Shown: positions 12,217-24,574, counted from the first letter of the stretch. The stretch: DNA of 64,000 bases from Tetmemena sp. SeJ-2015 (GCA_027382625.1 JAJKFJ010020768.1:1-64000); one strand, 5' to 3'. Notes: generated by a model from the sequence alone, not told the origin. Program-made: numbers and translations.

Positions 12217-15200
12217 TTTCCTCTCTTAGCGAAGAAACTTTTCTTTTTTTAATCCCTGAGAATTAAATATATTATATATGCATATATGAATTTGTGAAGT
12301 AGATGGCTGTGGCCATTTTATTTTTTATTCTTTACAATTTAACCCTCCTCAAAAATAACTAAAGAACTGAATGGGAAAATAATAATTTTATAATCCTCGC
12401 AAAATTCTTGTTAGAAGCCTTTGTTCAGTTAATTCTAAGGCGTATGGAATCCTTCGAAACTCAGGGGGTGGTCATTATCATTTATTAAGTTTTGAAGCCT
12501 ACTTAATTACGCATGGTTCTTGCTGAGGAGGCTCTCCTCCACCACTGGCATCTGTTTAAAATTTTTTTCATTGATAATAGATAATTTTAAAAATAAATAT
12601 AATCTAGAACATAAAAAAACTTCTTTTTTTTTAAATTAATCGCTTTTTAAAATTTTTTGGATTTTAATAGTTAGAAAATATATTTCCTTTTTTTTTTTTT
12701 TTTTAAATTAAAAGTTTTAATTTTGATTTAAAAATTGAAAATTGAAATTTGTGTTTGAAAGTAACGAAGATATTTGAGGGAGAGGAGTTATCTGCCAAAG
12801 CGTGATCGTAATCACTCTAAAATATATTTGTTTCCGTTTTAAGACTCATCATAAATTATTAACTCAACATTTAAAGATTAATCTCATTAAAATACTTAGT
12901 CATTTTTTATGTTTAAATCATTGTGAGAATATTTATTTGTATTTATGAATTCATATTATAACTTAACACTTGTTTAATATTTTATAAATCACTTTGATAT
13001 GGTTTTGCTATCCCAGCACAAATATTATGGAATAAATTGTATTCGCTCTCATGTGCATTTCGTTTCTTGCAAGATTAAAATTGCAATTAAAAAATAAAAT
13101 AAATTGAAATAATCTATTGAATAATAGTTTTTATTTAAAAATCAGAAATCTTTCTTTTTACCAATGGGATACAAACAATTTTTACCTTTTAAATTTATCC
13201 CTACAACAAATTATAATAGATTTACTGTATGAGTCCTAGCACTATAATAAAAAGGGTTATGACTTATTACTGAGATGATCAGAAATTCACAATAATATTT
13301 TTAACAAATGAAATTCTAAGAGAGATAGCTTCTTAGCTATATATTGCATAAGGAAAATATAAAATATTTATAAGATTAAAAAAATATTAAACTTCTGAAT
13401 ACTAGGGGTAATACATATAATCAATAGCGAATCCCATTTTAAGTAGGTGGCAATAAATAGAAGGAAAAGCTATACCTATAACTTAAGATTATTTAATATA
13501 GTATTCTTGTAATTTAACTTTATTACAAAATTAATTGAAAATTTACACATTTATTAATATATACTAAGAGGACTCATAATTTATTTTTTTTAATCATATT
13601 TTGAAATTTAAATTTTTATAAGAAACTTAATATGATGGATTACAAAGTATAAAATTTTTAATTTGAATCCAGGAATATTTATATTTTTAACATAAAAAAA
13701 TAAATGAACATTTCTTGAATTTATTTATGTTTAGATTATTGCAGATGATGATCTAAACATCTAATGAATAGACACATCTAGCACCTTATGCTAAACCTTC
13801 AATTTACCACTTGCAATAAATTAGTGTCACGATTAAAGCAATGAATGCAATTTATTAATAACTAAAGAAATTCCCTTATCCACTTTCAAGTTATTTCAAT
13901 TAATTAAATTCTCATTATGGAAAGAGCAATAAATTATAATCATTGGGAATAATTTAAAATTTGAAATTTTTTTATTAATCATGGAAATAGAAAGTTCATT
14001 AAATAGGATTGTGATTATAAAAGAAAATGCTCAATTAAATTAATGTGTGAAAAATTTATGAAAATAGTTTTATCATTATCCAAACTAAAATTTGAAAACA
14101 AATATCATGGAAATAAAAAGCAATTTTTAATTCATTCATTTTATATTATGATATGGTTTTAAAAAAAAACTCATTAATAATCTTAATTAAGAATTTGCAA
14201 ATTATTAACTTATTTGAAATAAGTTAGTTAGTAGGATAAATAGTTAGTATAAAATAGCAATGGAGTGAGGGACCTCTCAAGCATATTCTTGACTAGTTAT
14301 TTCTAAATTTATAAATCTGAGTTGGTTTCTTTAGATCAGATTTGTTGAGATACAGAAATAATTTATAATTCGAATAATCCAGAGAGAAGGGTTTCGCTAC
14401 AGCATTATAATTGAAGTAAAAAATAAAAAGATTTTTTAAAATATTTCAAAAAAGAGGATGCCGTCATAAAAGATGAAATTCTCGAATAAAAAAATTTAAC
14501 TTCGAGGAAGGGTATTAAGTGCACTTCACTTTTTATGTTTAAAATAATTAAAAAAAAAAATCCTTATTGGCCAAATTCTACTTAAATGCCAAAATATAAA
14601 AAGATTATGGCTTTTTAATTTTCTTGACAGTCTAAATTTATTTCAGATTTTTAAAAATGAGTTATTTAAAATTTATTAAGTCTAAGGTAATGAGTACTTT
14701 CATGTACTTGGGAATTATTTTTCTTTTAAACATTATGCCACATTTGTGCAAGTTTATATATGTTTTAATCTCAGATAACAGAGGTAAGTTAAGAATTTAA
14801 TTTTCTAACATTTTTAATGCATATTCTAAAAATAGTCAATAAATTTGAGATGGGTTTCTAAAAACTTATTACAGAGCTCATATCTTTGAATTAATTTCAG
14901 AGTTAGAGATCATATACTGCTAAAATTAATATTATCTCAATTTGAACTTACTTGTGTTCTTTATAAGTCAATATATTCAAGAGAAGCTTGTTATAAGTTA
15001 GTGGACTACAAATTAATGCAATTTTTATAAATACTTAAGGCAGATTTCATTTAAGGCGTAAATTGGAACTAGCTCATTTTATAACGTTTTTTTTTAAAAA
15101 AGGTAAATTTGACTAGAATAAATTATAACTTATTTTACTAAAAATTTGACAGCATAAAATTTTGGCTCTCATTATATTTCACAAGCGAAATCTTTTAATT

Positions 15201-15476
15201 TTTGCCATTTTTGATTTTGGCCTCTATGGATTTTTTTTTAAAAATATTTGCCCATAAAAAAGAAGGGAAGTGCATCCCCCTTAACTTCCCTTATCAATGA
15301 AAAATACATTTAATTAAAACTTATTTTTTTAAATAGAAATATAAGAAAATATTGTAACTTTTTAAATTATCAAAATGATTTTGCAATACAAAAATGTCGA
15401 CGAATATAGTATTGTATTTGAGTTTAATTCATATTTTTATCAACATTTCATCAAATAGCGATGAGCATTATTAAAT
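12217..15476. other. Gene-poor AT-rich stretch
   Basis: About 3.2 kb with strongly AT-rich composition and only short open frames under the TGA-only code. Apart from a possible orphan exon at 12478-12560 I see no coding signal, RNA gene or obvious repeat. It is plausible germline-limited DNA or long intergenic sequence. Confidence 0.5.
12478..12560 (-). other. Possible orphan exon or stray macronuclear-destined segment
   Basis: The minus strand reads TDASGGGEPPQQEPCVIKQA followed by SKLNK and TGA, a composition unlike the surrounding AT-rich DNA. No matching upstream exon is visible nearby. It could be the last segment of a scrambled gene, or chance. Confidence 0.25.
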
Positions 15477-16769
15477 TCACTTATATTTAATAGTCAATTT
15501 ATATATAATTTAGACTTACCTTACTGTCACTGAACTTTAAAGCAATGTTTGTTGCCCTTTTAATATATATACCTAAGAATCTAAAAGAAAATCGTTGAAA
15601 AGCTAGAGAAATACAGAGCAAGAAGGAAGAACTAAAGCTAGAGATTAGAGTTAAAGAGATATATATTAACTTCTAATATATTTGAACTTTATTAATTTTT
15701 CAATGTCGTTAATCTTTTCCATCTCCACATATTTCAACGCAAGCAGTCTCCAAGACCTAACTTCCTTCTTTTCTTCATCATCATCTTCCTCTGAATCAGT
15801 AGCTTTGTGCGAACCCTCTAAAGAGGAGAGTTGATAACTGTTATTGTTTTCTTAGAGGTTGAACACTTTTGACAAGTGAGCTTTTAACTTTGCAGAGATA
15901 TCCAGAAATGCTTGATTATGAAAACTCAAAACATAAGTGTAGCTCACAACTTTCAAAAAAGCAAGACTTTTTTGCTCCTCTTTAGAGGGTTCGCACAAGG
16001 CTACTGATTCAGAGGAAGATGATGATGAAGAAAAGAAGGAAGTTAGGTCTTGGAGACTGCTTGCGTTGAAATATGTGGAGATGGAAAAGATTAACGACAT
16101 TGAAAAATTAATAAAGTTCAAATATATTAGAAGTTAATATATATCTCTTTAACTCTAATCTCTAGCTTTAGTTCTTCCTTCTTGCTCTGTATTTCTCTAG
16201 CTTTTCAACGATTTTCTTTTAGATTCTTAGGTATATTACATATGAATGATAGTGTTTGTGTCATCAGGAGATTAATTGCTTGATAATTCGGGATAGTGCT
16301 CTGCTACCTTGAGTGAATGGTCGCTCTATTTTTGATGAACTGGAGCAATTATTTTGTCTTGCTCGTCTGGGGATTTATATATAGAGAGCTCTTCACAATC
16401 CTCGGATTGCAAGGGCTTTGCTATGAGAGGGGTATGTGAATGCTGGTAGCGAAGAACTTACTGTCTGGAGTCCAATTTATTGGCTTAGTGAGCCCTTTTG
16501 TCGGGCACTATCCCTTCAATATCTGACTCCCACTGCCTATTTAAAGCCCTGAAACTCCTTCAAAGATTTGTTTCTCCGAATGTGAGCTATTCTAACATCA
16601 TAAATATTTAGTGAGCATAATTAAGAATAAGGAGTATTCCTTTCTGTGTAATGAGTGGGTTTGGTTTGAATGGCTCTTTGTGATTGACTTTATTGAGCGA
16701 CATGGACCCTTCATCAGTTTCCATGTCATCGGATATAGAGCGAGCTGTGTCAGGTGACGCACTTTCCAT
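15477..16769 (-). CDS. 431-codon open frame spanning a palindrome, function unknown
   Basis: One uninterrupted frame (TAA/TAG = Q) runs from ATG 16769 (MESASPDTARSISDDMETD) to TGA 15477, exactly 431 codons. The first 175 or so residues look genuinely coding (EPFKPNPLITQKGILL; SDIEGIVPDKRAHQANKLDS). The rest crosses the two arms of a 262-bp inverted repeat. The arm nearer the C-terminus reads SLEGSHKATDSEEDDDEEKK then VRSWRLLALKYVEMEKINDI, which looks like a real acidic and helical segment. The other arm is therefore read in antisense (Ser-rich). The true macronuclear protein may use only one arm. No domain recognised. Confidence 0.5.
15567..15828. repeat. Inverted repeat, left arm (262 bp)
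   Basis: Reverse complement of 15975-16236 with a single mismatch (T against C near 15803). The loop between arms is 146 bp. Both arms carry the same coding-like segment in opposite orientation. Confidence 0.95.
15975..16236. repeat. Inverted repeat, right arm (262 bp)
   Basis: Partner of 15567-15828, 261 of 262 bases complementary by direct comparison. The plus strand of this arm reads EGSHKATDSEEDDDEEKKEV. Confidence 0.95.
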
Positions 16770-17940
16770 TAGAGAGCAGATTGTTGGTTTATATATTTAT
16801 AGTAGTAGTAGAGAGAGTGTGCAATAGAAATTAATCAGCTTACTAAGTTTACTTTCTAAATATTAAATTAAAAAAAAAATCTAAAACTTAAAATTCAAAT
16901 AACTATTCAACTCCCTCTCTCCTAGCTTAATTAAGGTTAGGGAGTCACTCCCCAAAAATACCACTGAAATTATAAAATAAAGAAATGCCAAGCTTTTAGA
17001 ATCTTCCAGAACGAAACTGATTATTTTAAAAATTTAATTTGTTCAGGATTATAAATAAATTGATTTGGTTATGGTGTGAATGAGTGAGACTCAAAAAATT
17101 TCAGAAATAATTAACGCGATAAGCAGAATGTGTTTGAATGTGACAGCAATTCTCGGGCGTTGCTTTTCCTTTATTAGAAATACACCCCTCTCTTATGCTT
17201 GGAGATTTTAATCCTAAGCCATTACACTTTAAATCAAATTTTCCTTTAAGAGATTCAACTTTTGCGTTTAAGCCAAAATAACTCAAAAATCAATCCAAAA
17301 TTTTCCAAGTAGAGCAAAATAAATTAAAAAATAAGTTTCTAAAATTGAAAAAAAAATTTTATCAAAGTTACTTTTTTTTTGGTTTTAAAGGAGATCATTT
17401 ATTTGTCTAAAAATCGATTCAGAGCAATTGATAAAGGATTTTTTAATAAAGATTGTTTAAGAAAATTGAATTAGAAATGATTAAAGTATTAATGTTTTTA
17501 AAATTAATTGTCTTTAAAAACAAGAAAAACAATGGATATTATTTTCAATTAAAGAATGATGCGGATTAATCATGTTTTAATTTATTATGAGAATTCTTCC
17601 TTAATTAATAGAACAAGAATTTTGGTTCTTTTAAATTCTTATGCTAAAATTTAAAAAATAATTTAAAATAACAACAAGTATATTTTTAAAATTATAATTT
17701 TATATTAGAAAATGAAGCGAAGCAATTTAAAGTTTTGGCGATATATTTTCACAAAGAAAGACAAACCTAACAGTATTCAAAACAAATAAGATAAACATTT
17801 AAAATAAATATATTGACGGAGGTATACCTCACCCTTATTATAGAATTCAAAAAAAAGATTTTTCCTATCACTCTATACAATCAAAGAGTTTATTTTTATT
17901 AAAAAATATTTGATATAAAGGAAATATGTATTAAAAATAA
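16770..17940. other. AT-rich spacer
   Basis: No confident gene. A minus-strand open frame at 17101-17286 (MSYFGLNAKVESLKGKFDLK...) has somewhat protein-like composition, but there is no conserved motif and no neighbouring exon. The rest is AT-rich, increasingly homopolymeric towards 17.9 kb. Confidence 0.4.
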
Positions 17941-18137
17941 AATTTTTTTTAAAAATAATTATAAAAAATTAATTTTTTTTTAAAAAAAAAAAAAAATTTT
18001 TAAAAAAAAAATTTTTTAATTTTTTTTTTTGGGGGGTTTTTTTTTTTTTTTAAAAAAAAATTAATTTTTAAAAAAAAAAATTTTTTCCCCTTTTTTAAAA
18101 AAGGGAAAAAATTATAAATTAAAAAAATTTTTTTTTC

Positions 18138-18169
<32 letters not shown>

Positions 18170-18778
18170 CTTTTTTTAAATTTTTTCCCCTTTTTTTTTG
18201 GGGCCCAAAAATTTCCTTTTTGGTTTTTTAAATTTTTAAAATTTTTTAAAAAAAAAAAAAAAGTGGGTTTTAAAAGCCCTTTTTTTTTTAAAAAATTTTT
18301 TTTTTAAAAAAAATTAAAAAAATTTTAAAAAAAATTTTTTTTTTTCCCGGGAAAAAAAATTATTTAAAAATTTTTAAAAAAAAATTTTTTTAAATTTTAA
18401 AAAATTTTTTTAAAATTTTTTGGGGGTTTTTTTTTTTTTTAAAGGGGGTTTTTTTGGGGGGAAATTTTTGGGGAAAAATTTTTAAATTTTTTTTTTAAAA
18501 AAAAAAAATTTTTTTAATTTAAAAAACTTTTTTTTAAAATTTTTTTTTAATTAATTTTTTTAAAATTTTTTTAAATTTTTTTTCCCCCCCTTTTTTTTTT
18601 TTAAAGGTTTTTTTTTTAAAATTTAAAGGGTTTTTTTTAAAAAAAATTTTTTTCCCCCCAAAAATTTTTTTCCCCAAAAAACCCCCAAAAAGGGGGAAAA
18701 ATTTTTTTCCCCCTTTTTAAAAAAAAAAATTTTTTTTTTTGTAAAAAAAGGGGGGGAAAATTTTAAAAAATTTTTAAA
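17941..18778. other. Homopolymer-run block, probable assembly artefact
   Basis: Almost every base belongs to a run of four or more identical letters (A, T, and blocks of G or C), unlike anything else in the window except milder patches at 1-700 and 31560-31700. It has no coding content and no regular period. Runs such as CCCCAAAAAACCCCCAAAAA superficially resemble hypotrich telomere units but are irregular. Confidence 0.7.
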
Positions 18779-21030
18779 AAAATGTTTTTTCCTTTTATTT
18801 GGACCAATTTTTCCCTTAGAGCATTAATTAGTTTGCCTCGCCTCTGCTTCCTAAGGGAAGTAGAGTTGCTTAATTTCTTGTTATTGCTGCAGAGATAGTT
18901 AGGAGGCAGCTGGGATATTTTAAGGAGTCTTTTAGCCCCTTGCCTTCTGGCCAAACGCTGCTGTGACTGAGGAAGAGTGAGAATTGTGTGAGACCACTCC
19001 ACTAGTAGGACGTTGTGACTTTCTGAGTGCATCTTGTGAGAAGGCAAACTATAAATGAAAATGGCAATTGATTGGAGTAGATGTAGTCGTAAGGATCATT
19101 TACAGGTTAAGGAATCACTTCAAAATTATGATGCGAAGCTGATGTTGGTTACTGTTTTAGTGTGGGATTGTTCAAGTAGTCTTTGGTCATTTGAGTGTCT
19201 AATCCTTATGTATAAATAACTTAAAAGAGAGAAAGTAGTGAAGATCTGTTGCTGATGATGCATTAACTAGTTTATATGCTTATATCCTGATGCTCCTCTT
19301 GAATATATGTTAGAGCTTTTAGGCCTTGTTCCTTTCAGCACCGATCTACTCCCCATCATTTTTCTTGAATGAACAGGTCTCTCTCCTCCGTAATGCATAG
19401 TAGTATTAGGTCTTTTAGAAAAAATAGTTCAGCATGGCTGTTCGATGAGTTATAATTTACTTCATTTCCAACCACTTCCAAAAATGGAGGTGGATGTGTT
19501 GTCCTTTCTTCATTAAATTTAATACTAAATTCATCTAGTTTATCAATCTGTAAGCCAGAAGTGTTGTGAAGAGAAGTCACTGAGATGGATAAACTATTAA
19601 TCTATACAATATTTTTAATTTAATAAGATGTCTAGTAAATGCTTAGTCTTTAAAGAATTCTTAGATTCTCTGAAAGGACTCTTCCATTTGTTCTTTGTGG
19701 AGAAATTCAGAGTTCCATTTTTAGAATGAGGCTCTTTGATTCAAACTGAGGAACTTTCTCTTTGAGTTATTGATCAACAACAACTGTTGAGTTTACGTAC
19801 ACTGCGCCATGTCTATCTTTCAAGAAATCTTTATACCACCTACTATGATAAGACCATTAAAATGTATAAAATATTATCTTTTTCTTAAATATGAAGATTG
19901 GTTTATTTGATCTGAGCTATCTATGTGGCTTTTCACTCATCCTTTTTATAATAATTTTATAATTTTAGTATTTAATTATTCACTCGTCCCTTCTAATAGT
20001 TTTGAAGAGCTTTATTGTAATTAGAATTCTTTCATGACTTTAATTGGATTAGAATCCGGGCCATTCGCACCAAGTTTTGTAAAACTCATGCTTTGATCTC
20101 TCAAGTTACTTATTAAACTAGCAAACGAATTAAAATTGACCTGTTTAAAAATCTGAAGAAGTTTATTTCAAGAAGGCGGTTCTTGTTTGTATCTTAAAAC
20201 TTAACATACAAATTTGAATGAAAGGATGATTAATTACAACTTCAAGTGACTCTCTCCTCCTTTCCCTTTCAATTTCTTCCTTAACTTATCATAAATTAGC
20301 TTTTAACACATAATAACTATTGATGATATATTAACTTTTTCATATTTCTTAGCATCTGCTAAACTGGCATACATTTGTTGGGAGTTACTTTGAATCTTGA
20401 TAGGCTTGGCTTTGTCAGTGCGAGTGGTGATAGTCTGCCTCCTCACAAATCCATTCAGAGCCAATTACAGATTAATGTTAGTCTTCAACAACCTGTCCTC
20501 TTCGCTCTCTAGTCTCAGCAGCTGCTGTCTGAGGCATGAGGCTAATCTCTTTCTGAGTTGAAGTTGCCTGCTGCCATCATATTTGCTTGGTTAAAATTCT
20601 TATGCCTATACAACTAAATAAATATAGAAAGTTAATGGCAGACTTAGAGAAGGCGCGATTGTTAGTGGTTTGAGATAGACTCTGCGTTGAATAAGTGATA
20701 TAATGTGATGGATCCTGAGTGTTGCAATATTAGCCGAAAGGAGGCTGCTGCTGAACGTGCTGCCATTAGTTTTGGAAGCTGCCTTTTAAGTTACATTAAT
20801 GATAAATTATTGACAAAGTTGACTCCCATATTCTATTTGATCCTTGGGTTGGTTTATGAGCCAGTGGGACCTTTAACTGTAGAGCTTCCAACTTCAAAAC
20901 TTTGTCTCATTCTGTTCTCTATAAACTTCTAAATATCCCTCTTTGTATAAATTTGTTTAAACTTACAGCCATTAACTGACTTAGAGCTATTAGTTTTGAG
21001 TTGAAGCCTGTTGATGCTTGCATCTTTCAT
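18779..21030 (-). CDS. Coiled-coil/low-complexity protein, function unknown
   Basis: ATG at 21030 (MKDASINRLQLKTNSSKSVN), then a possible GTAAGT...TTTAG intron at about 20928-20968, and several exons or IES-separated segments. The clearest are RQLQLRKRLASCLRQQLLRL with ESEEDRLLKTNINLQLALNG (helical, leucine-heptad-like; 20400-20570), FNSFASLISNLRDQSMSFTK (20050-20130) and a lysine/arginine-rich C-terminal part (RLARRQGAKRLLKISQLPPN; 18830-18990). No known domain recognised. The 3' end runs into the homopolymer block, so the stop is not defined. Its start faces the helicase gene across a roughly 430-bp shared upstream region. Confidence 0.55.
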
Positions 21031-21464
21031 TCTTTTGATGCCAGTGGAGGGTCTTGTTTGAAACCGAGGGGGTGAAGGTAAGTTGCCTGGAGTTTATTTG
21101 CTCACTTAAAATAGAAAGAAATTGTGTGTTGATTTGAAAAAGAAAGATGGGGGCTAGCTAGTTTAATTTTGTAAATAGTTGACTCTTTGTGGTGAGGCTT
21201 ATCCTATGCTGATATTTAGATTCATTTTTAATAGCTATGAATAATGCTTTATAATCAAATTCATATTCTCCAAATCATTTAGCATTATTTTCAACACTCA
21301 CATCAATTTTGGTCTATCTTACAAAGTAATTTAAACTTGATAATGTATAGTATTGATAATGAACATTAAATAAGAGGAATAAAGAATGAGTGTAAGTAGG
21401 CTGAGAATTAATACTTAATACCAATTAAATATAAACACTTTAACAATATACACCTATATCAAAC
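21031..21464. promoter_or_regulatory. Divergent intergenic region
   Basis: The 434-bp AT-rich gap between two divergently oriented start codons (21030 minus, 21465 plus) must hold both promoters. No recognisable motif stands out. Confidence 0.4.
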
Positions 21465-24361
21465 ATGCCTAAACAGAAGATAGAAAGTGATTCTCAAGAA
21501 GAAGAGAGTCAGCAATATTCTAGTGAGGAGGAGGAAGTAGCTCAAACTTAACACAAAAAGACAGCTGCAGCTGTAACAGGTCCTACTATCAACCTCAATA
21601 AGAAGCAGGCCATGAAAAATTGGATGCAGTTCGAAATGGCTGAGGAATTGGCAGAGGCACTTGTCGCTAATAAGTTCCAAGAACCTACCTAAGTTTAATA
21701 GCAGAGTCTGGTCTTCCTCAATTAGTAGTTAAGAATTACTAAAAAAGGCAAAAGTGATTTTAAATTGAATGGGCACATAGATATGGTTATTGCAGCAAAG
21801 ACAGGTTAGGGAAAGACTTTGACTTTCGGAATCCCCATTCTAGACTTACTGATCAAGAAATTGCAGAAAGATGAGGCTAACTCTGGAGAAGCTGAGGAGT
21901 TTACTTCTCTTAAGGCTCTGATTATGTCGCCCACTCGTGAGCTGGCTATCCAAATTAAAGACCACATTTAAGCAATAGTGCCAGTGAAGTATCAAGACAA
22001 GATTAAGCTCTGCCCTCTTGTGGGAGGAATGTCTGTTCAAAAGCAAGAGAGACTGCTTTAAATTGAACTCTCATTTATCATGGTGCATATTTATGCTATC
22101 TTACAGTCCCACTATCATTATAGCCACACCAGGAAGACTATGGTAATATATTGAAGAATGTTTATACAATTTGAATGAATGGGAGCTACTGAACGACAGA
22201 ATGAACCCATATTTGCAGAGTGAGATTCCCTTGATTGATGTGTTGGTGTTGGACGAGGCAGATAGAATGATTGAAGACGGCCACTTCAAGGAAATGAAGC
22301 TGATCCTCGACTACGTCTACACCAAGCGTGTTGAATTCAAGAAGCTCAAGCAGCTCACTGCTCAGAATGAAAGTTAGAATATCGTTTGTTCTTTATTCAG
22401 AACAAGCGCAAGGGAGATGACGATGAGGAATACAATGCTTAGAGAGAATTAAAGAAGGGCATTCTTGAGAGAACTAAGAAGAGCGAAAGTAAGTACGTGC
22501 TTAAGACAGTAGAGAAGAGTCGCCATATCGGCAAAATAGATCTCTCTCAAATTGAAGACCTCTACGATGAGGATCAAATGCTAGAGGAGATAGATCCTAG
22601 TGAGCTGGTCATTGACAAACAAAGCAAGAATTAGAAGATGCAGCAGCAGAAGATGAAGGGCAAGCACTAACTCAGCACAGAGGAGGGAGAAAGTGATGAA
22701 GAGGAGAATGCCGAAGATGATGAGGAGAATGAAGATGACGATGAGGAAGATGCTGAACGCAAATAGAAGAATTTGAAAGATAAAAAGAAGAAGCAGAAGT
22801 TCTAGAGCAAGCAGCAACTGGAGAAGGAGGAGGAGGAATAGTTTGCCAAAGAGTACAAGAAGATGGGAGGTATCCAGCACATCATTTGCTCTGCTACTCT
22901 TACCATCGACCAAAACGGTAGAATCACTCCTAAAAAGGCAAAGAAACTCAAGAAAACAGGTTATGCAAAGCAAGAGACTGTCAACACACTGGACAACTTG
23001 TGCAAGACTCTCAGATTCAGATCTAAGCAACCTAAAGTCATCGATCTTACTGAAGAGGCACGCATGCCAGACACTCTCAAAGAATTCGCACTCAAGTGTG
23101 AGCAAAAGGAAAAGGATCTCTACGTCTATTACTTCCTTAGACAGAAATAAAATAGGCCTAATTAATATGTGATATCGTTTAAGAAATCTGGAGAGTCAAC
23201 CATCATTTTCTCAAACTCAATTACATGCACCAAGAGAGTGTCATCACTCCTTAGTTTCCTTAAGATAAAGAATAACTGTCTTCACAGTAAGATGCAGCAA
23301 CGCCAACGTCTTAAGAATTTGGACAGATTTAAGTAGCAAGTTTAAGCCTGTGAGAGTGGGTTGAGTACTCAAGGAGCTATTCTAGTTTGCACAGATGTGG
23401 CTGCTAGAGGACTGGATATTCCTTACGTGCAAAATGTGCTCCATTATCAATTACTATTCTCTATTTGATTATCTCTATACAATTTATGGATATTTTAATG
23501 CCCTTTCAACGCTGAAATCTACATCCACAGATGCGGTAGAACAGCCAGAATCGGTAGATCAGGAGAGTCATTGGCTCTGTTAGGCCCTGAAGATGAAAAG
23601 AACTACAAGTTGATTAGGAAGGTGTTGCACAAGGATTCTGCAACTATTGAGATGTATCAGGTCAGTTACTACCAAATTAGTAAACTTGAACCCCTAGTGG
23701 ACGCAGCCAGAGAACTTGAGAGCACTCTTCACAAACGCACCAAGGAGGAGAAGAGCGCAAGCTGGCTCAAGAAACTAGCTAAAGATGCAGATATTGCAAT
23801 TGGGGAGGATGATGAAAGAATCCTATAAGAATTGGAGGATGGAGAGAGCAGGCCTAAGAAGAAGAAAAGAGAGAGAGAAGTATATTTATAAGATTATTAT
23901 TCAAATAAAAAAATAAACTAAGTACTTGCTCCTATTGATGTCTTTGAAAAGGATTTGGAGAGAATGGAACGCAGGAACGGAGATCCAGCTGGAGAAGGCG
24001 CAAGACACAGACAGAAAGCTCTCACTAAGGTCTAGTAGATGAAGAAACGCTATAATGTTAAACATTTTAGAATCGTTATATTTTCTATGACGATCTGAAG
24101 AAACAAGAATCATTCAAGAAGATTTCCAATAGCTCTTTCCTCACTCCACCTTGATTTAATATTAATTCAAAGTTGAAAATTTTAACTCCAGAAGCTGCAA
24201 GCTATCTGAACGAAATGATGAAGAAGGGCTAGAAGGACGTAGATAAGGAAATCGTGTATGCTGGATTACACTCTGACTTAGAGAAAGCCAAAACTTTCAA
24301 GCGTAAGGAGAAGTTCACCAGCAGATACAAGAAGAGACATCACAGAAGAAGAAAGTACTGA
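21465..24361 (+). CDS. DEAD-box RNA helicase, DDX24/MAK5 type
   Basis: After removal of six IESs (239 bp) the gene is exactly 886 codons, ATG 21465 to TGA 24359. Motifs in order: AAKTGQGKT (motif I, Q from TAG), SPTRELAIQ (Ia), LVGG, ATPGRLW (Ib), VLDEADRM (II), ICSAT (III), TIIFSNS (IV), TDVAARGLDIP (V) and HRCGRTAR (VI). The acidic/lysine-rich insertion of about 150 residues between motifs II and III is characteristic of the DDX24/Mak5 group, as is the basic C-terminus (RYKKRHHRRRKY). Family role: ATP-dependent RNA remodelling in nucleolar large-subunit ribosome assembly. No intron is needed. One IES falls inside the sequence coding motif Ib. Confidence 0.95.
22076..22118. other. IES, pointer TATCAT, 37 bp excised
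   Basis: TATCAT repeats at 22076 and 22113. Excision restores ELSFIIIATPGRLWQY, the helicase Ib motif. A GT...AG pair inside (22082-22106) would splice out of frame, so the pointer explanation is preferred. Confidence 0.93.
22362..22402. other. IES, pointer TCAGAA, 35 bp excised
   Basis: TCAGAA repeats at 22362 and 22397. Excision gives KQLTAQNKRKGDDDEEY in frame. Confidence 0.93.
23449..23499. other. IES, pointer AAT, 48 bp excised
   Basis: AAT repeats at 23449 and 23497. Excision gives VLHYQCPFNAEIYIHRCGRT, joining motif V to motif VI. No GT/AG ends. Confidence 0.93.
23878..23924. other. IES, pointer AAGTA, 42 bp excised
   Basis: AAGTA repeats at 23878 and 23920. Excision gives KKREREVLAPIDVFEKDL. 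Confidence 0.9.
24050..24088. other. IES, pointer CTAT, 35 bp excised
   Basis: CTAT repeats at 24050 and 24085. Excision gives QQMKKRYDDLKKQESF, removing a TGA. Confidence 0.92.
24143..24190. other. IES, pointer ACTCCA, 42 bp excised
   Basis: ACTCCA repeats at 24143 and 24185. The segment holds an in-frame TGA. Excision gives SSFLTPEAASYLNEMM. Confidence 0.93.
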
Positions 24362-24574
24362 TGAAGAAGCCTACTACTTGGCTATTTGCTTATGGAATAA
24401 GAGTATTTCTCTTTTAATTAATAAAGCATCTCACCATTTACTAAGAATTATTCTATTATGATATGGAATGGGAATCTTGAGATATTTAAACTTTAAGCAC
24501 ATCTGTATTTCCAAAAGTGTTTTATGCAATCTAAGTCTTAAATACGCTTCAATTTTAGCTTTTATAATTCACTT

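Noticed and set aside
17101..17286. Minus-strand 61-codon open frame as a gene
   Set aside because: Plausible composition but no conserved motif, no partner exon and AT-rich surroundings; not enough support.
18640..18720. Telomere-like C/A and G runs
   Set aside because: Irregular run lengths embedded in a homopolymer block affecting all four bases; more likely consensus noise.
22082..22106. Minimal GT...AG intron in the helicase gene
   Set aside because: Splicing it shifts the frame before ATPGR; the TATCAT pointer excision does not.
22581..23105. 174-codon minus-strand open frame, leucine-rich
   Set aside because: Antisense of the acidic/lysine-rich insertion in the DEAD-box helicase. 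Hydrophobicity is an artefact of reading GAA/AAG codons backwards.
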